DNA of 64,000 nucleotides from Streptomyces sp. Alt3 (GCF_030719215.1 NZ_CP120983.1:1860001-1924000); one strand, 5' to 3'. Shown: positions 24,302 to 32,422, counted from the first letter of the stretch. Notes: a model not told the origin generated them from the sequence alone. Program-made: numbers and translations.

Positions 24302-25603
24302 TCACCCGTTCGGCGTACCACCGACACGGGTCGGAACGTGATCCGTGGCCTGCCGAGCGCCCGGACCAGCCGGTTCCGGGACGCTGTCGAGCGGGGTGAA
24401 TCGCACCGGGAGATGAGCCGGGGCACGGTGGAAGGGGCCCGGCCGCCACACCAGCGCGTCCGGTTCGACGGCCAGTTCCAGATCGCAGAGCTGGCTGGTG
24501 AGCTGCTCGATCGCGGTCATCGCCATCAGCAGGGCGGGCTGCTTGGCCGGGCAGCGGTGCGGTCCCGTCGACCACGCCAGGTGGGCACCGTCCCCCGAAC
24601 GTGCCGCGGGGTCCGTGAAGGACGGCGGCGACTGCGTGTTGGCGGCGGCGAAGGAGACCAGGACGAGCTGCCCGGCCCGCAGCGGGACGCCGTGGAACTC
24701 GGTGTCGTGGCGCGGGAAGTGCGCCCCCATGTTGGCCAGCGGCGGGTCCCGCCAGAGCACGTCGTTCACCGCTTCGTGCGCGGTCATGGCGCCGCCGTGC
24801 AGGGAGCCCCCGTATCCGGTGTCGCTCAGCATCCGCAGCAGCGCGTTGCCGATCAGATTGGTCGTCGGATCGTGACCCGTGCTCATGATGAGCGTGATCT
24901 GACGCACCGTCTCGTCGTCGTCGAGGCCGGCCGGATGCGCGAGCAGGTAGGTGGTGAGGTCGCGGCCCGGTCTGCGACGCCGTTCGGCCACGAGCGCGGT
25001 GACCACGCCGACCAGTTCGTCGTAGGCCGCCGTCGCGTCCGCCGCCGGGTCCATCATCCCGGCGGTCCCGCGGACCACCCGCTCGGTGTCCTCCGGGGCC
25101 ACACCGAAGGAGGCGGTGAAGACGTGCAGGGGGAGCCCGCGGGCGTACTGGGCGATCAGGTCGCCTGTGCCGGTGGCCGAGAAGTCGGCGATGAGCCGCT
25201 GCGCGACACGGGTGACCTCCGCGCGCAGCAGGTGCGGTTCGATCAGGGCGAGGGTGTCGTTGATGGCGTCGCGGTAGCGGGCGTGGACGGCGCCGTCGGT
25301 GAAGAGCGCCGTGGGCCGGTGTCCGAGCACGGGCAGGACCGGGGAGTCGGCCGGTACGCCCGCCTGCCAGGCGCGCGGGTCCTTGGTGAAGGTCTCGGTG
25401 TCCCGCAGCAGGTCGACGGCCGCGTGGTAGTCGGTGACCAGCATCGCGTCGACGTCGGGAGCGACGCGAACCCTCGCCAGCGGCCCCTGTGCGCGCAGTT
25501 TCCGGTAGTGGCCGTGCGGATCGGCGGCGAAGGCGGCGCCGTACAGCGCGAGCGGTTCGAGGATCGAGGGGGCGGCCGGGGTGCCGGGCACGGGAGGGGT
25601 CAT
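24302..25603 (-). CDS. cvnE: Cytochrome P450 of the conservon type, CYP157-like
   Basis: 433-residue P450. The heme ligand is Cys351 in WSTGPHRCPAKQ. The I-helix has GHDPTT (243-248) in place of AGxDTT. The K-helix ExxR is missing: the aligned residues are NDVLW (280-284), so Glu becomes Asp and Arg becomes Trp. Loss of ExxR at this site is the known peculiarity of the CYP157 family, which is found in conservons. The gene overlaps the cvnD stop by 4 bp and is the last gene of the five-gene operon. Redox partners and substrate are unknown; a non-catalytic or sensory role is possible. Confidence 0.88.
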   Translation of the reverse strand: MTPPVPGTPAAPSILEPLALYGAAFAADPHGHYRKLRAQGPLARVRVAPDVDAMLVTDYHAAVDLLRDTETFTKDPRAWQAGVPADSPVLPVLGHRPTALFTDGAVHARYRDAINDTLALIEPHLLRAEVTRVAQRLIADFSATGTGDLIAQYARGLPLHVFTASFGVAPEDTERVVRGTAGMMDPAADATAAYDELVGVVTALVAERRRRPGRDLTTYLLAHPAGLDDDETVRQITLIMSTGHDPTTNLIGNALLRMLSDTGYGGSLHGGAMTAHEAVNDVLWRDPPLANMGAHFPRHDTEFHGVPLRAGQLVLVSFAAANTQSPPSFTDPAARSGDGAHLAWSTGPHRCPAKQPALLMAMTAIEQLTSQLCDLELAVEPDALVWRPGPFHRAPAHLPVRFTPLDSVPEPAGPGARQATDHVPTRVGGTPNG

Positions 25604-26214
25604 GAGGGTTCCTGGGACGCGGGCAGATTGTTCAGCGCGTGCTCGGCGAGGGCGATCAGGGCATCGATGCTGCCCCGGCGTTCACGGGCGTCGCACTGCA
25701 CGAGCGGGGTACGCGGGTCGAGGTCGAGGTGCTTGCGCAGGACCTCGTCGGCATGGGCGGGGGCATCGGGGAAGCGGTTCACGGCCACGGCGTACGGGAG
25801 CCCTTGCTCCTCCACCATGTCCATGACGGCGAAGGAGTCCTCCAGGCGGCGGGTGTCGACCATGACGAGGGCCCCGAGCGCACCGCGCGCGATGTCCTCC
25901 CAGAGAGGGATGAAGCGCTCCTGGCCCGGCGTGCCGAACATGTAGAGCACCAGGTCGTCCTGGACGGTCAGCCGGCCGAAGTCGATGGCGACGGTGGTGG
26001 TCGTCTTCTCCGGGAGCCCGGCGGTGTCGTCGAGTCCCGTACTGGACTGCGTCATCGCCTCCTCCGTGTGCAGGGTCGGGATCTCGGAGAGCGTACGGAT
26101 CAGGGTCGTCTTGCCCACGCCGAAGGGACCCGTGACGACGAGCTTCATCAGGGTCTCGGCGGCGCTCGGCAGATAGCCGATGCCGCCCCGGTCAGTGGAG
26201 GGAACGGAGTCCAA
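25600..26214 (-). CDS. cvnD: Conservon GTPase CvnD
   Basis: About 204-residue small GTPase-like protein of the conservon system. The P-loop is GPFGVGKTTLI, followed by TTTTVAIDFGRL and LYMFGTPGQERFIPLW (G3). VAVNRFPDAP replaces the NKxD motif, as is usual in CvnD proteins. The start is uncertain: the frame is open from a TTG at 26214, which overlaps the cvnC end and would supply the N-terminal extension usual for CvnD. An ATG at 26148 would begin directly at the P-loop strand (MKLVVTGPFG). It works with CvnA-C at the membrane as a G-protein-like relay. Confidence 0.85.
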   Translation of the reverse strand: MDSVPSTDRGGIGYLPSAAETLMKLVVTGPFGVGKTTLIRTLSEIPTLHTEEAMTQSSTGLDDTAGLPEKTTTTVAIDFGRLTVQDDLVLYMFGTPGQERFIPLWEDIARGALGALVMVDTRRLEDSFAVMDMVEEQGLPYAVAVNRFPDAPAHADEVLRKHLDLDPRTPLVQCDARERRGSIDALIALAEHALNNLPASQEPS

Positions 26215-26545
26215 CGAGCAGCCTCTCGACGAGCGACCGGTCGATCTCACCGGCGCTGGGGATCGGTGGTCGAGCGTGCAGATGTCCTGCGGCCACGAGG
26301 TCCGTGGCCAGGAAGACGGTTGCGCTGACCGGCAGTTCCAGGTGGGCGGCGCATTCGACGACGGTGAGGGCTCCTGGTGCCAGGAGTTCACACAGCCTGC
26401 GCTGCTCCGAACCGGTGTTCGGCGGCAGTGACGACTCCGTGCGGATGAGCACGGCGAGCCGGTCGAGCGCGGGGCCGGTGGGCGCGGAACGGCCACCGGT
26501 GACCAGGTAGGCGGGAATCAGGCGGCGCCCTGGGCCGGGGGTCAT
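26192..26545 (-). CDS. cvnC: Conservon protein CvnC (DUF742)
   Basis: 117-residue DUF742 protein. The family begins with a short basic RLIPAYLVTGGRSAPT segment, then LDRLAVLIRT. A winged-helix-like region follows: SEQRRLCELLAPGALTVVECAAHLELPVSATVFLATDLVAAGHLHARPP. It is fused by 4-bp overlap to cvnB and overlaps the likely cvnD start. In conservons CvnC interacts with CvnA, CvnB and CvnD; its biochemical role is not settled. Confidence 0.92.
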   Translation of the reverse strand: MTPGPGRRLIPAYLVTGGRSAPTGPALDRLAVLIRTESSLPPNTGSEQRRLCELLAPGALTVVECAAHLELPVSATVFLATDLVAAGHLHARPPIPSAGEIDRSLVERLLVGLRSLH

Positions 26546-26964
26546 GGCCGGGTGGCAGCGTCCGGTTGGCGGGTGGGGGCGTGCATGGCGCGGGTCAGGG
26601 CGGTGACCTGTACCTGCATCTGGTACGCGATGTTCCCCAGGTGCGCGTCGGGCGCGGCGAAGAGGGCCAGGGTGGTGTTCTTCCCGGCCGGTACGACGAC
26701 GGCGAAGCCGAGGTCGGACTCCACGACCGTCTGGGCCAGGCGCGGCGAGGTCGCCTCGGTGAAGGCGGTGGTGAAGGCGCGGGCCGCCGCGTGCAGGGTG
26801 GCTGTCATCGCGGCGACACGCTCGGCGGACGCCCGGTCCAGTCCGGGCGAGGCACCCTCGACAAGCCCGTCGCCGGTGGCGACCACGGCGTGCTGTACGC
26901 CGGGCAGTTCCAGCAGCGGGGTCAGCACCCAGGCGAGATCACCGGCGTTGGGGGTGGTGCTCAC
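26542..26964 (-). CDS. cvnB: Conservon roadblock/LC7 protein CvnB
   Basis: 140-residue roadblock/LC7 domain protein, the GTPase-activating-like partner of CvnD. Typical features are DLAWVLTPLLELPGVQHAVVATGDGLVEGASPGLDRASAERVAAM and the VVESDLGFAVVVPAGKNTTLALFAAPDAHLGNIAYQM strand-helix end. It overlaps cvnA by 4 bp on one side and cvnC by 4 bp on the other, which implies strict co-production of the complex. Confidence 0.93.
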   Translation of the reverse strand: MSTTPNAGDLAWVLTPLLELPGVQHAVVATGDGLVEGASPGLDRASAERVAAMTATLHAAARAFTTAFTEATSPRLAQTVVESDLGFAVVVPAGKNTTLALFAAPDAHLGNIAYQMQVQVTALTRAMHAPTRQPDAATRP

Positions 26965-28460
26965 GTCTCGTCGTCTCCTAGGTCGTCCGATGGGGATGCC
27001 GAGGGCGCCTGCGCCGGAGGCCCGGGCGCCTTCCGGCCGCTGAGGGTGCCCTCCTGGAGGGCGGCCCAGGCTGCTCCGGCCTGCTCGGGTGTGCGGAGCG
27101 TGGGCTCCTCCACCGCCTGCGGCCGGGTCGTGGACGTCTCCGGGGAGTCCGTCCGACGTGATCTGCGCCGCCGGGAGGGCAGCCCTGCCGGAGGCTCCTC
27201 GACCTCCCGGGCCTCCCGGGCCTCACCGGCCGAGGCTGGTGCGACGTCGGCGGGCGCGACGGGTTCGGCGGATGCGGGCCCGACCGGTTCGGCGGGCGCG
27301 GGGCCGACCGGTTCGGTGTGTCCGGGCCCGGTGGTCGCGGCGGGTTCCGCCGGTGCCAAGGGCGCGGCGGGTTCCGGGATTTCGGCGGCGGCACCGGTGC
27401 CCCGCGCGTGCACCGGTTTCGGTGCGAGCACGGACAGGGTGCGGTCGTCGTCCATCACGGTCAGCAGATGGGCCGGGATACGGAGCATCGTGCGCATCCC
27501 GCCGTACGGCGAGGACTCGATGTGGCAGCTGAATCCGTAACGCGCGATGAGCCGGCCCACCACGGCGAAGCCGGTCTGCGGCGGGTCCCCCAGCTCGGTG
27601 AGCAGCACCTCGGAGGGTCCCGACAGCAGCGTGCGGGCCCGCTCCAGGGCATCGTCGTCCATGCCGATCCCGGCGTCGTCGACCAGGATCAGAGCCCCTC
27701 GTCCAGCGGTCTGCTGGACCGTCACCGGCACCTCCGTGTCCGGGTGGGAGTAGGCGGTGGCGTTGGCCAGCAGCTCGGCGAGCGCGATCGCCAGGGGTTC
27801 GGCCGCCCTGGCGACCAGGGCGAGCCTCTCCTGGCGCAGATGGTTGGCGACCTTGATCCGCTCGTACCCCGGTACCCGGGACTGGGCGCCGAGCACGATC
27901 TCGACGAGCGAGGAGTTCTGCCGGGCGAGCCCGGGCCAGGCGTCGCAGAGCACGGCCGTGGCCTGGGTGCGGCGCAACGCCAGTTCGTTGCGGAAGTCGA
28001 GCTGCAGGATCCGGGGGTCGTCGTACTCGTGCTGGAGCTCGTGCAGCAGGTGCTGCGACTGGTTGAGCAGGGACTGGATCTTGGCCGAGGTACCGCGCAT
28101 GGCCGACCTCGCCGCCGCGTCGACACGTGCCCGCTCCTCCAGGACCGCGGTGCGCGCTGCCTGTACGGCTTCGGTCAGCAGCCTGGCGGCGTCGCCGTCG
28201 ATGTCCGCCGCTTCCCGCAGCCCGGGTACGGGCGCCGTCCGGTGGGACAGGGCGGTGGCCGCTGCTGGTATCCGCTTCCGGGCGAGCTGACCGATCTCCT
28301 CCGTCAGGGCCCGGGTGCGTGCATCGGCCGCCTTGGCCTGCCGCTCGGTCAGCTCGGCGCGGGCCGAGGCAGCGTACGCCTCCCGCCTGGCGTGATACGT
28401 ACGGACGGCCGACGATGTCGCCACCGCTACGGCGATCAGGGCCACGATCCATGCCAGCAC
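26961..28460 (-). CDS. cvnA: Conservon sensor-kinase-like protein CvnA
   Basis: 499-residue membrane protein that opens the conservon operon. An N-terminal membrane helix (about 2-20, LAWIVALIAVAVATSSAV) is followed by a long helical/coiled-coil region with many Ala, Glu and Arg. A GHKL ATPase domain comes next, with the N-box around ELLANATAYSHPDTEV and the G1 box LVDDAGIGMDDDAL. No clear phospho-accepting His box is visible, as in other CvnA proteins. The last 130 residues are a Pro/Ala/Glu-rich disordered tail ending in a basic RRRRSRRT patch. It probably senses a signal and passes it to CvnB-D and the P450. Confidence 0.92.
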   Translation of the reverse strand: MLAWIVALIAVAVATSSAVRTYHARREAYAASARAELTERQAKAADARTRALTEEIGQLARKRIPAAATALSHRTAPVPGLREAADIDGDAARLLTEAVQAARTAVLEERARVDAAARSAMRGTSAKIQSLLNQSQHLLHELQHEYDDPRILQLDFRNELALRRTQATAVLCDAWPGLARQNSSLVEIVLGAQSRVPGYERIKVANHLRQERLALVARAAEPLAIALAELLANATAYSHPDTEVPVTVQQTAGRGALILVDDAGIGMDDDALERARTLLSGPSEVLLTELGDPPQTGFAVVGRLIARYGFSCHIESSPYGGMRTMLRIPAHLLTVMDDDRTLSVLAPKPVHARGTGAAAEIPEPAAPLAPAEPAATTGPGHTEPVGPAPAEPVGPASAEPVAPADVAPASAGEAREAREVEEPPAGLPSRRRRSRRTDSPETSTTRPQAVEEPTLRTPEQAGAAWAALQEGTLSGRKAPGPPAQAPSASPSDDLGDDET

Positions 28461-28541
28461 GGTGTCACCGCGTCTCTGTTGTCGGGGTGCGCCGGCAGCC
28501 CACGTGCCGGCCGAACGTCCGTCTGTCGCACCGGCCGGCCG

Positions 28542-28790
28542 TCACGCGGGCCCGCCCGCAGCGTGGAGGCTGTGGGTGCGTACGCGGGCCGGGCAGCCCG
28601 TGCGCTCCGGCACTCCGGCCGGGTCGGGGAACTGACCGGGCGGCATCGGGTCGCAGGGAGTGTCGACACCCAGCGGGCCGCGCGGCAACACGGGAGAGCC
28701 GCAGTCGGCCGTCCCCCGGCCCCGCTTCGACGGCAGCCACGCGTACGGGCCCCTGCCGAGGTCAACGACGTCCCCACCCGTGATCGACAT
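28542..28790 (-). pseudogene. Possible metallo-beta-lactamase-fold gene remnant
   Basis: 82-codon frame with strong GC bias at third positions. It starts MSITGGDVVDLGRGPYAWLP and continues through ADCG and GVDTPCDP. This resembles the first strands of MBL-fold hydrolases (V.LG.GVYA.L ... N.G ... .DTP.D). The HxHxDH metal site that should follow is absent and the rest is Pro-rich and unlike the family. It looks like a decayed N-terminal fragment. A small unrelated protein cannot be excluded. Confidence 0.35.
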
Positions 28791-29082
28791 GGGGCGATTA
28801 TGCCGACCTGGATCCGGCCGCGCGTTCGAACTCGGCCAGGACTCCGCCTCGATGGCGCGATCCGGCCCCCCTCCCGGACGGTTCGCGACCCAGTGGTGAC
28901 CGTCCGGGGTCGTCAAAGATCGCCACCATGGGTGACTTAACGCTCGATGTACGACATGTACCCCACTGGGTTCAGACCGTTGAACGCATACCCGAACCAC
29001 GACGACGGAACCGGATTGAGCCGACTACCCACCGAGCATGGCTGAAAACCGCCGCTATACCGATCATGGAGTTGCGAACACT

Positions 29083-29134
29083 CTGCTTGTTCTTGCTCGA
29101 ACAGCATGGGTAACATGCAGAATTGAACAAGCAG
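29083..29134 (+). promoter_or_regulatory. Nested inverted repeats upstream of the SIS-domain gene
   Basis: Outer arms CTGCTTGTTC (29083-29092) and GAACAAGCAG (29125-29134) are perfect inverted copies. Inside lie TGTTC-N6-GAACA (29089-29104) and GCATG-GGTAA-CATGC (29104-29118). The block is AT-richer than its surroundings and ends 61 bp before the start codon. It fits a dimeric or tetrameric repressor site for the sugar-isomerase gene. No regulator gene is adjacent. Confidence 0.55.
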
Positions 29135-29195
29135 GAGTCGATTTCACCCAGCCCACCCCACCGGGTGCGAGCAGCAGCGGAAGCGGAGTTCGGAC

Positions 29196-30089
29196 ATGTC
29201 GCATGTCGAGACCGAGACAGCCGGCCAGCCGGAGTGCTGGCGCCGCGCAGCCGAGGTGGCTGCCGACCGGAAGGCGGCCCTGCCCGCCACCGGTGAGCGC
29301 ATCGCAGTCGTCGGCTGCGGAACCTCGTACTACATGGCGCAGGCGTACGCCGCGCTCCGCGAGTCCTCGGGACAGGGCGAGTCGGACGCGTACGCCGCCT
29401 CGGAGTTCCCCTTCGGGCGTGCGTACGACCGGGTCGTCACGCTGACGCGTTCGGGGACGACGACCGAGGTCCTCGACCTCCTGACCCGGCTGCGAGGCAC
29501 GGCCCGGACCGTCGCCGTGACCGCCGACCCGCGGACCCCGGTGATGGACGCCGCCGACGACGTGGTCGTGCTCGACTTCGCCGACGAGCGGTCCGTGGTC
29601 CAGACGAGGTTCGCGACCACCGCGCTGACCCTGTTCCGCGCCCATCTCGGGCTGCACACGGACGACGTCGTCCGGGACGCCGAGACCGCCCTGGCTGAGC
29701 CACTGCCCGAAGGCCTCGTGGAGTGCGAGCAGTTCAGCTTCCTGGGGCGCGGCTGGACGGTGGGGATCGCCAACGAGGCCGCGCTCAAGATGAAGGAGGC
29801 GTCCCTGTCCTGGACGGAGTCCTACCCGGCGATGGAATACCGTCACGGCCCCATCAGCATCGCCACGGCCGGCACCGCGACCTGGATGTTCGGCGAAGCT
29901 CCGGAAGGACTGCGGGAACAGGTGCAGGCGACCGGGGCCCGCTGGGTGGAGAGCGGTCTGGACCCCTTGGCCGACCTGGTCAGGGTTCAGCGTCTGGCGA
30001 TCGCGCGTGCGGCGGCCCGGGGGCTCGATCCCGATGTGCCGCGTCACCTCACCCGGTCGGTGGTGCTCGGCACGGCCGCGGGGGCCTGA
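29196..30089 (+). CDS. SIS-domain sugar phosphate isomerase/deaminase-like protein
   Basis: 297-residue protein with two SIS (sugar isomerase) domains, about 30-150 and 165-285. It is similar to the isomerase half of GlmS and to AgaS. GERIAVVGCGTSYYMAQAYAALRE and VVTLTRSGTTTEVLDLLTRLR form the phosphosugar-binding loops. FSFLGRGWTVGIANEAALKMKEASLSWTESYPAMEYRHGPIS is the classic GlmS/AgaS segment. It lacks the glutamine amidotransferase half, so it would act on amino-sugar phosphates as an isomerase or deaminase. It stands alone behind a strong palindromic operator; no phosphotransferase or kinase gene is near. Confidence 0.88.
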   Translation: MSHVETETAGQPECWRRAAEVAADRKAALPATGERIAVVGCGTSYYMAQAYAALRESSGQGESDAYAASEFPFGRAYDRVVTLTRSGTTTEVLDLLTRLRGTARTVAVTADPRTPVMDAADDVVVLDFADERSVVQTRFATTALTLFRAHLGLHTDDVVRDAETALAEPLPEGLVECEQFSFLGRGWTVGIANEAALKMKEASLSWTESYPAMEYRHGPISIATAGTATWMFGEAPEGLREQVQATGARWVESGLDPLADLVRVQRLAIARAAARGLDPDVPRHLTRSVVLGTAAGA

Positions 30090-30130
30090 CGCGTCAGGGC
30101 ATGCTGCGGGCCGGACCGGCGAGCGGCCCG

Positions 30131-30165
30131 GCCCGGCGCGGCGGATCAGGATCCGCCGGCCGGGC
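30131..30165. terminator. Strong bidirectional terminator hairpin
   Basis: CGGCGGATC (30139-30147) pairs with GATCCGCCG (30150-30158). The stem extends outward, after a one-base bulge, by GCCCGGC with GCCGGGC. It lies 42-76 bp after the SIS gene stop and faces the convergent gene at 30208. Confidence 0.65.
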
Positions 30166-30207
30166 GCGGCCGTCCTGCGGCCCGGTGCCCAGCCGTGACC
30201 GTGGAGG

Positions 30208-30786
30208 TCAGGCCTCTTCGAAGTAGGCGTCCAACGCCTCGTCGAGCTCCGCGGTCCACCCCTTGAGGTCGCTACGGGATCCGGCCTCGACCTCGGCGTT
30301 GAACCACCGGCGGCTCGACAGGTGGACGGTCACGGTGAACCGGCGTCCGAAGCGGCCGGTCCTGACCTCGACCGCGCCGATCTCGGACCAGTCGAACTCC
30401 GCCTCCTGGTCGTCGAGCCGGAAGCGGACACCTTCGGCGTCCACCCTGATGGATCCGCGTCGGTCACTGACCTCGAAGACGGGACCGTCCTCGCCTGCGG
30501 CCTTCTCCTCGACGCCGGCCGCCCCGGCGTCCGGCGCGACGTCCTCGGGCTCGACCTCTTCGTCCGGGGTCGCGTCGACGGATGCCGCGGAGTCGTCCAC
30601 GGCCTCGTCCGCCACCCCCTCCGCGGGGGCTTCCGCGACCTCGGCCTCCCGGACCCCCTCGGGCTCCGCCTCCTCCGCTTCCGCCTCCGTCCGCGCGGGG
30701 GCAGGGGCCGTCAGGCCTGGGATGTACGCCGGATCTGTCCCCGCGGCGAACTCGGGCTTGGTGTTCGAATCTATGCGCTGCTCCAC
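30208..30786 (-). CDS. Conserved hypothetical protein with acidic N-terminal tail
   Basis: 192 residues. The first 105 are a disordered, Glu/Ala/Pro-rich acidic tail. The remainder forms a compact beta-rich domain (GPVFEVSDRRGSIRVDAEGVRFRLDDQEAEFDWSEIGAVEVRTGRFGRRFTVTVHLSSRRWFNAEVEA) ending in a helix, DLKGWTAELDEALDAYFEE. The fold pattern resembles PH-like domains, but no catalytic residues or membrane segments are seen. I recall similar proteins only from Streptomyces, without known function. Low-complexity coding of the acidic tail explains the strong open frames on the other strand. Confidence 0.75.
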   Translation of the reverse strand: MEQRIDSNTKPEFAAGTDPAYIPGLTAPAPARTEAEAEEAEPEGVREAEVAEAPAEGVADEAVDDSAASVDATPDEEVEPEDVAPDAGAAGVEEKAAGEDGPVFEVSDRRGSIRVDAEGVRFRLDDQEAEFDWSEIGAVEVRTGRFGRRFTVTVHLSSRRWFNAEVEAGSRSDLKGWTAELDEALDAYFEEA

Positions 30787-30920
30787 GGCGGGCAGTATGG
30801 ACGACGAACCTGTACGAGACCAGTCGGCCTGCCCCGCCGGGCCTGTCGTCGGGACACCGCCCGCCCCGTCCTGCCTGACACCGCGGTCCGGTGACCTCGG
30901 ACACGGACGGCCCCGGACAA

Positions 30921-30972
30921 CGGAACGACGGGTGGTACGGGTTCCGCCGAACCCGTACCACCCGTCGTTCCG
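30921..30972 (-). terminator. 24-bp perfect-stem terminator
   Basis: Arms 30921-30944 and 30949-30972 are exact inverted copies around a CGCC loop. It begins 50 bp after the LysM transglycosylase stop on the minus strand. A stem this long without mismatch is exceptional and should end transcription without a U-tract. Confidence 0.8.
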
Positions 30973-31021
30973 GTCCCTCCGTCACGCACCCGCGTGCCGG
31001 AGGTTTCGCCTGGGCGAGGAC

Positions 31022-31876
31022 TCAGTAGGCCCCGAAGACGTTGTCGATCGAACCGTACTTGTCCGCGGCGTAGTTGCACGCGGCCGTGATGTTGGCGACC
31101 GGGTCGTAGCTGTCCGTCGACGTACCGGGCACGTGGTAGGCCTGGAAGGTCGGGTCGATGACCTGGAGCAGCCCCTTGGACGGGACGCCGTTGATCGCGT
31201 TGATGTCCCAGTTGTTGATCGCCTGGGGGTCACCCGCGGACTCACGGATGATGTTGCGGTGGATGCCCTCGTAGGTGCCGGGGATGCCGTGCTCCGCCAT
31301 GACGGCGAGCGACTCCTTGATCCAGCCGTCGAGGTCGTTCGTGTAGCTGACCGGCTCGGCGGCGGGAGCGGCCTCGGCGGCGGGGGCGCCCTCCGCGGCG
31401 AGGGAGGTGTCCGTGCGCTCCGAGCGGTCGGCGCGGTCGGCACTCTTCTCGGCGCGGTCGGAGGACGCGGAGGCCTTGGACTCGGCCTTCTCCGACTTGT
31501 TGTCGGCCTTGGCGCCGATCGTCAGCTTCAGACCGGGGTGAATCAGGTCCGGGTTTCCGCCGACAGCCTTCTGGTTGTCCTCGTACAGAGCCTTCCAGCC
31601 ACCGTTCACCGAATGCTCGCGAGCGATCTTGGCGAGGGTGTCACCCAAGATCACGGAATAGGTGGTGGCCTCGGACTTCTGCGCTGCAATTCCCTTGCCG
31701 GACGCGGCAGTCGAGGTCGCAGCCTTTTCGACGGCGGGCGACTGGGCCGGGGCCGCGAAGGCGCTGGTCGCACCGATCACGGGGAGGGCCAGGGCGGCTC
31801 CGCCCGTGGTCACGGCGATGATGCCGCGAGTGAGCGAACTGGTCCTAAAACGACGGGGCTTACCGATTTCGGGCAT
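31022..31876 (-). CDS. Secreted LysM-domain lytic transglycosylase
   Basis: 284-residue exported cell-wall hydrolase. A basic N-terminus and hydrophobic helix (about 15-42, ending SAFAAP) form the signal peptide. One LysM peptidoglycan-binding domain follows (about 70-120, TTYSVILGDTLAKIAREHSVNGGWKALYEDNQKAVG). A Lys/Ala/Ser/Asp-rich linker leads to a C-terminal SLT domain with catalytic Glu in IIRESAGDPQAINNWDINA and GLLQVIDPTFQAY. It cleaves glycan strands during growth or spore resuscitation. Its mRNA carries a ydaO riboswitch, so c-di-AMP should lower expression. The short spacing to the RBS GAGAGGA and ATG 31876 fix the start. Confidence 0.92.
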   Translation of the reverse strand: MPEIGKPRRFRTSSLTRGIIAVTTGGAALALPVIGATSAFAAPAQSPAVEKAATSTAASGKGIAAQKSEATTYSVILGDTLAKIAREHSVNGGWKALYEDNQKAVGGNPDLIHPGLKLTIGAKADNKSEKAESKASASSDRAEKSADRADRSERTDTSLAAEGAPAAEAAPAAEPVSYTNDLDGWIKESLAVMAEHGIPGTYEGIHRNIIRESAGDPQAINNWDINAINGVPSKGLLQVIDPTFQAYHVPGTSTDSYDPVANITAACNYAADKYGSIDNVFGAY

Positions 31877-31884
31877 GCTGAATT

Positions 31885-32065
31885 CCTCTCCGTCGCCTGC
31901 GAAGTGAGCTGTCGGGTTCGGGCTGGAGATGCCCGGCCGCACATGAATGCGACTTCACCCCGAGCCGCTCCGGAAACCGGATCGGCACTTACTTGGGTCC
32001 CCCGCTCCTGCCGTACGAGAAGTGGTCGGGTAATCGGGCGGCGGCAGGATTCGGCGTTCCGCCCG
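31885..32065 (-). ncRNA. ydaO/yuaA-type c-di-AMP riboswitch
   Basis: The leader, read on the minus strand, has the conserved blocks of actinobacterial ydaO elements in order. These are GCCGAATCC, GGGGACCCAAGTAA, CGGGGTGAA, GGGCATCTCC, then GCCCGAACCCGACAGCTC and CAGGCGAC close to the Shine-Dalgarno sequence. Such riboswitches turn off downstream cell-wall lytic genes (rpf and transglycosylases) when c-di-AMP is high. Ends are approximate. Confidence 0.88.
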
Positions 32066-32076
32066 GAGTGATGGTG

Positions 32077-32106
32077 ACCGTAGGCGAGAAATAGGGAAAG
32101 GAACAA
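32077..32106 (-). promoter_or_regulatory. Promoter of the riboswitch transcript
   Basis: On the minus strand, TTGTTC (32106-32101), an 18-bp spacer and TACGGT (32082-32077) place the start of transcription near 32070. That is just before the first conserved ydaO block. Confidence 0.5.
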
Positions 32107-32242
32107 GCCTGGTTCAGTGATCACAATTCATTCGCAAGATCAATTCACGGGAATTCATGTAATCCACCCCACATCGCGCCATCCATTCCTCTTGGCGCAG
32201 AAGGGAACCGACTGCCACCCTCCCGCGTCCGGGCCGCATAAG

Positions 32243-32256
32243 GTGACCCTGGTCAC
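32243..32256. promoter_or_regulatory. Crp-like palindrome
   Basis: GTGACC-CT-GGTCAC fits the Streptomyces Crp pattern GTG-N6-GNCAC. It lies about 140 bp upstream of the proposed riboswitch promoter and 170 bp upstream of the small + strand gene at 32423. Crp control of riboswitch-linked cell-wall hydrolases is known in Streptomyces, so the transglycosylase is the likely target. The surrounding 32100-32420 is unusually AT-rich and holds no gene that I can support. Confidence 0.5.
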
Positions 32257-32422
32257 GAAGTCCGATTCGGGCGATTTGCTCCAACGCGAAGGGGTTCAGG
32301 TCACACGAAATGGCCTTTTATGGATTACGGGATTAAATTCTAAAAACGTACTAAAACGGGCATACGACTCATGCCTGAAGCCGTCCCGCATACCTGGAAC
32401 GCCGGCGTGGAACCGATCCGCC

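Noticed and set aside
23213..25945. 910-codon + strand frame across the ATPase, SepF and P450 genes
   Set aside because: It spans several minus-strand genes with clear motifs; a single frame over all of them is a GC-bias artefact.
29136..29195. DasR site before the SIS gene
   Set aside because: The consensus ACTGGTCTAGACCACT-like sequence is absent; a different dyad is present instead.
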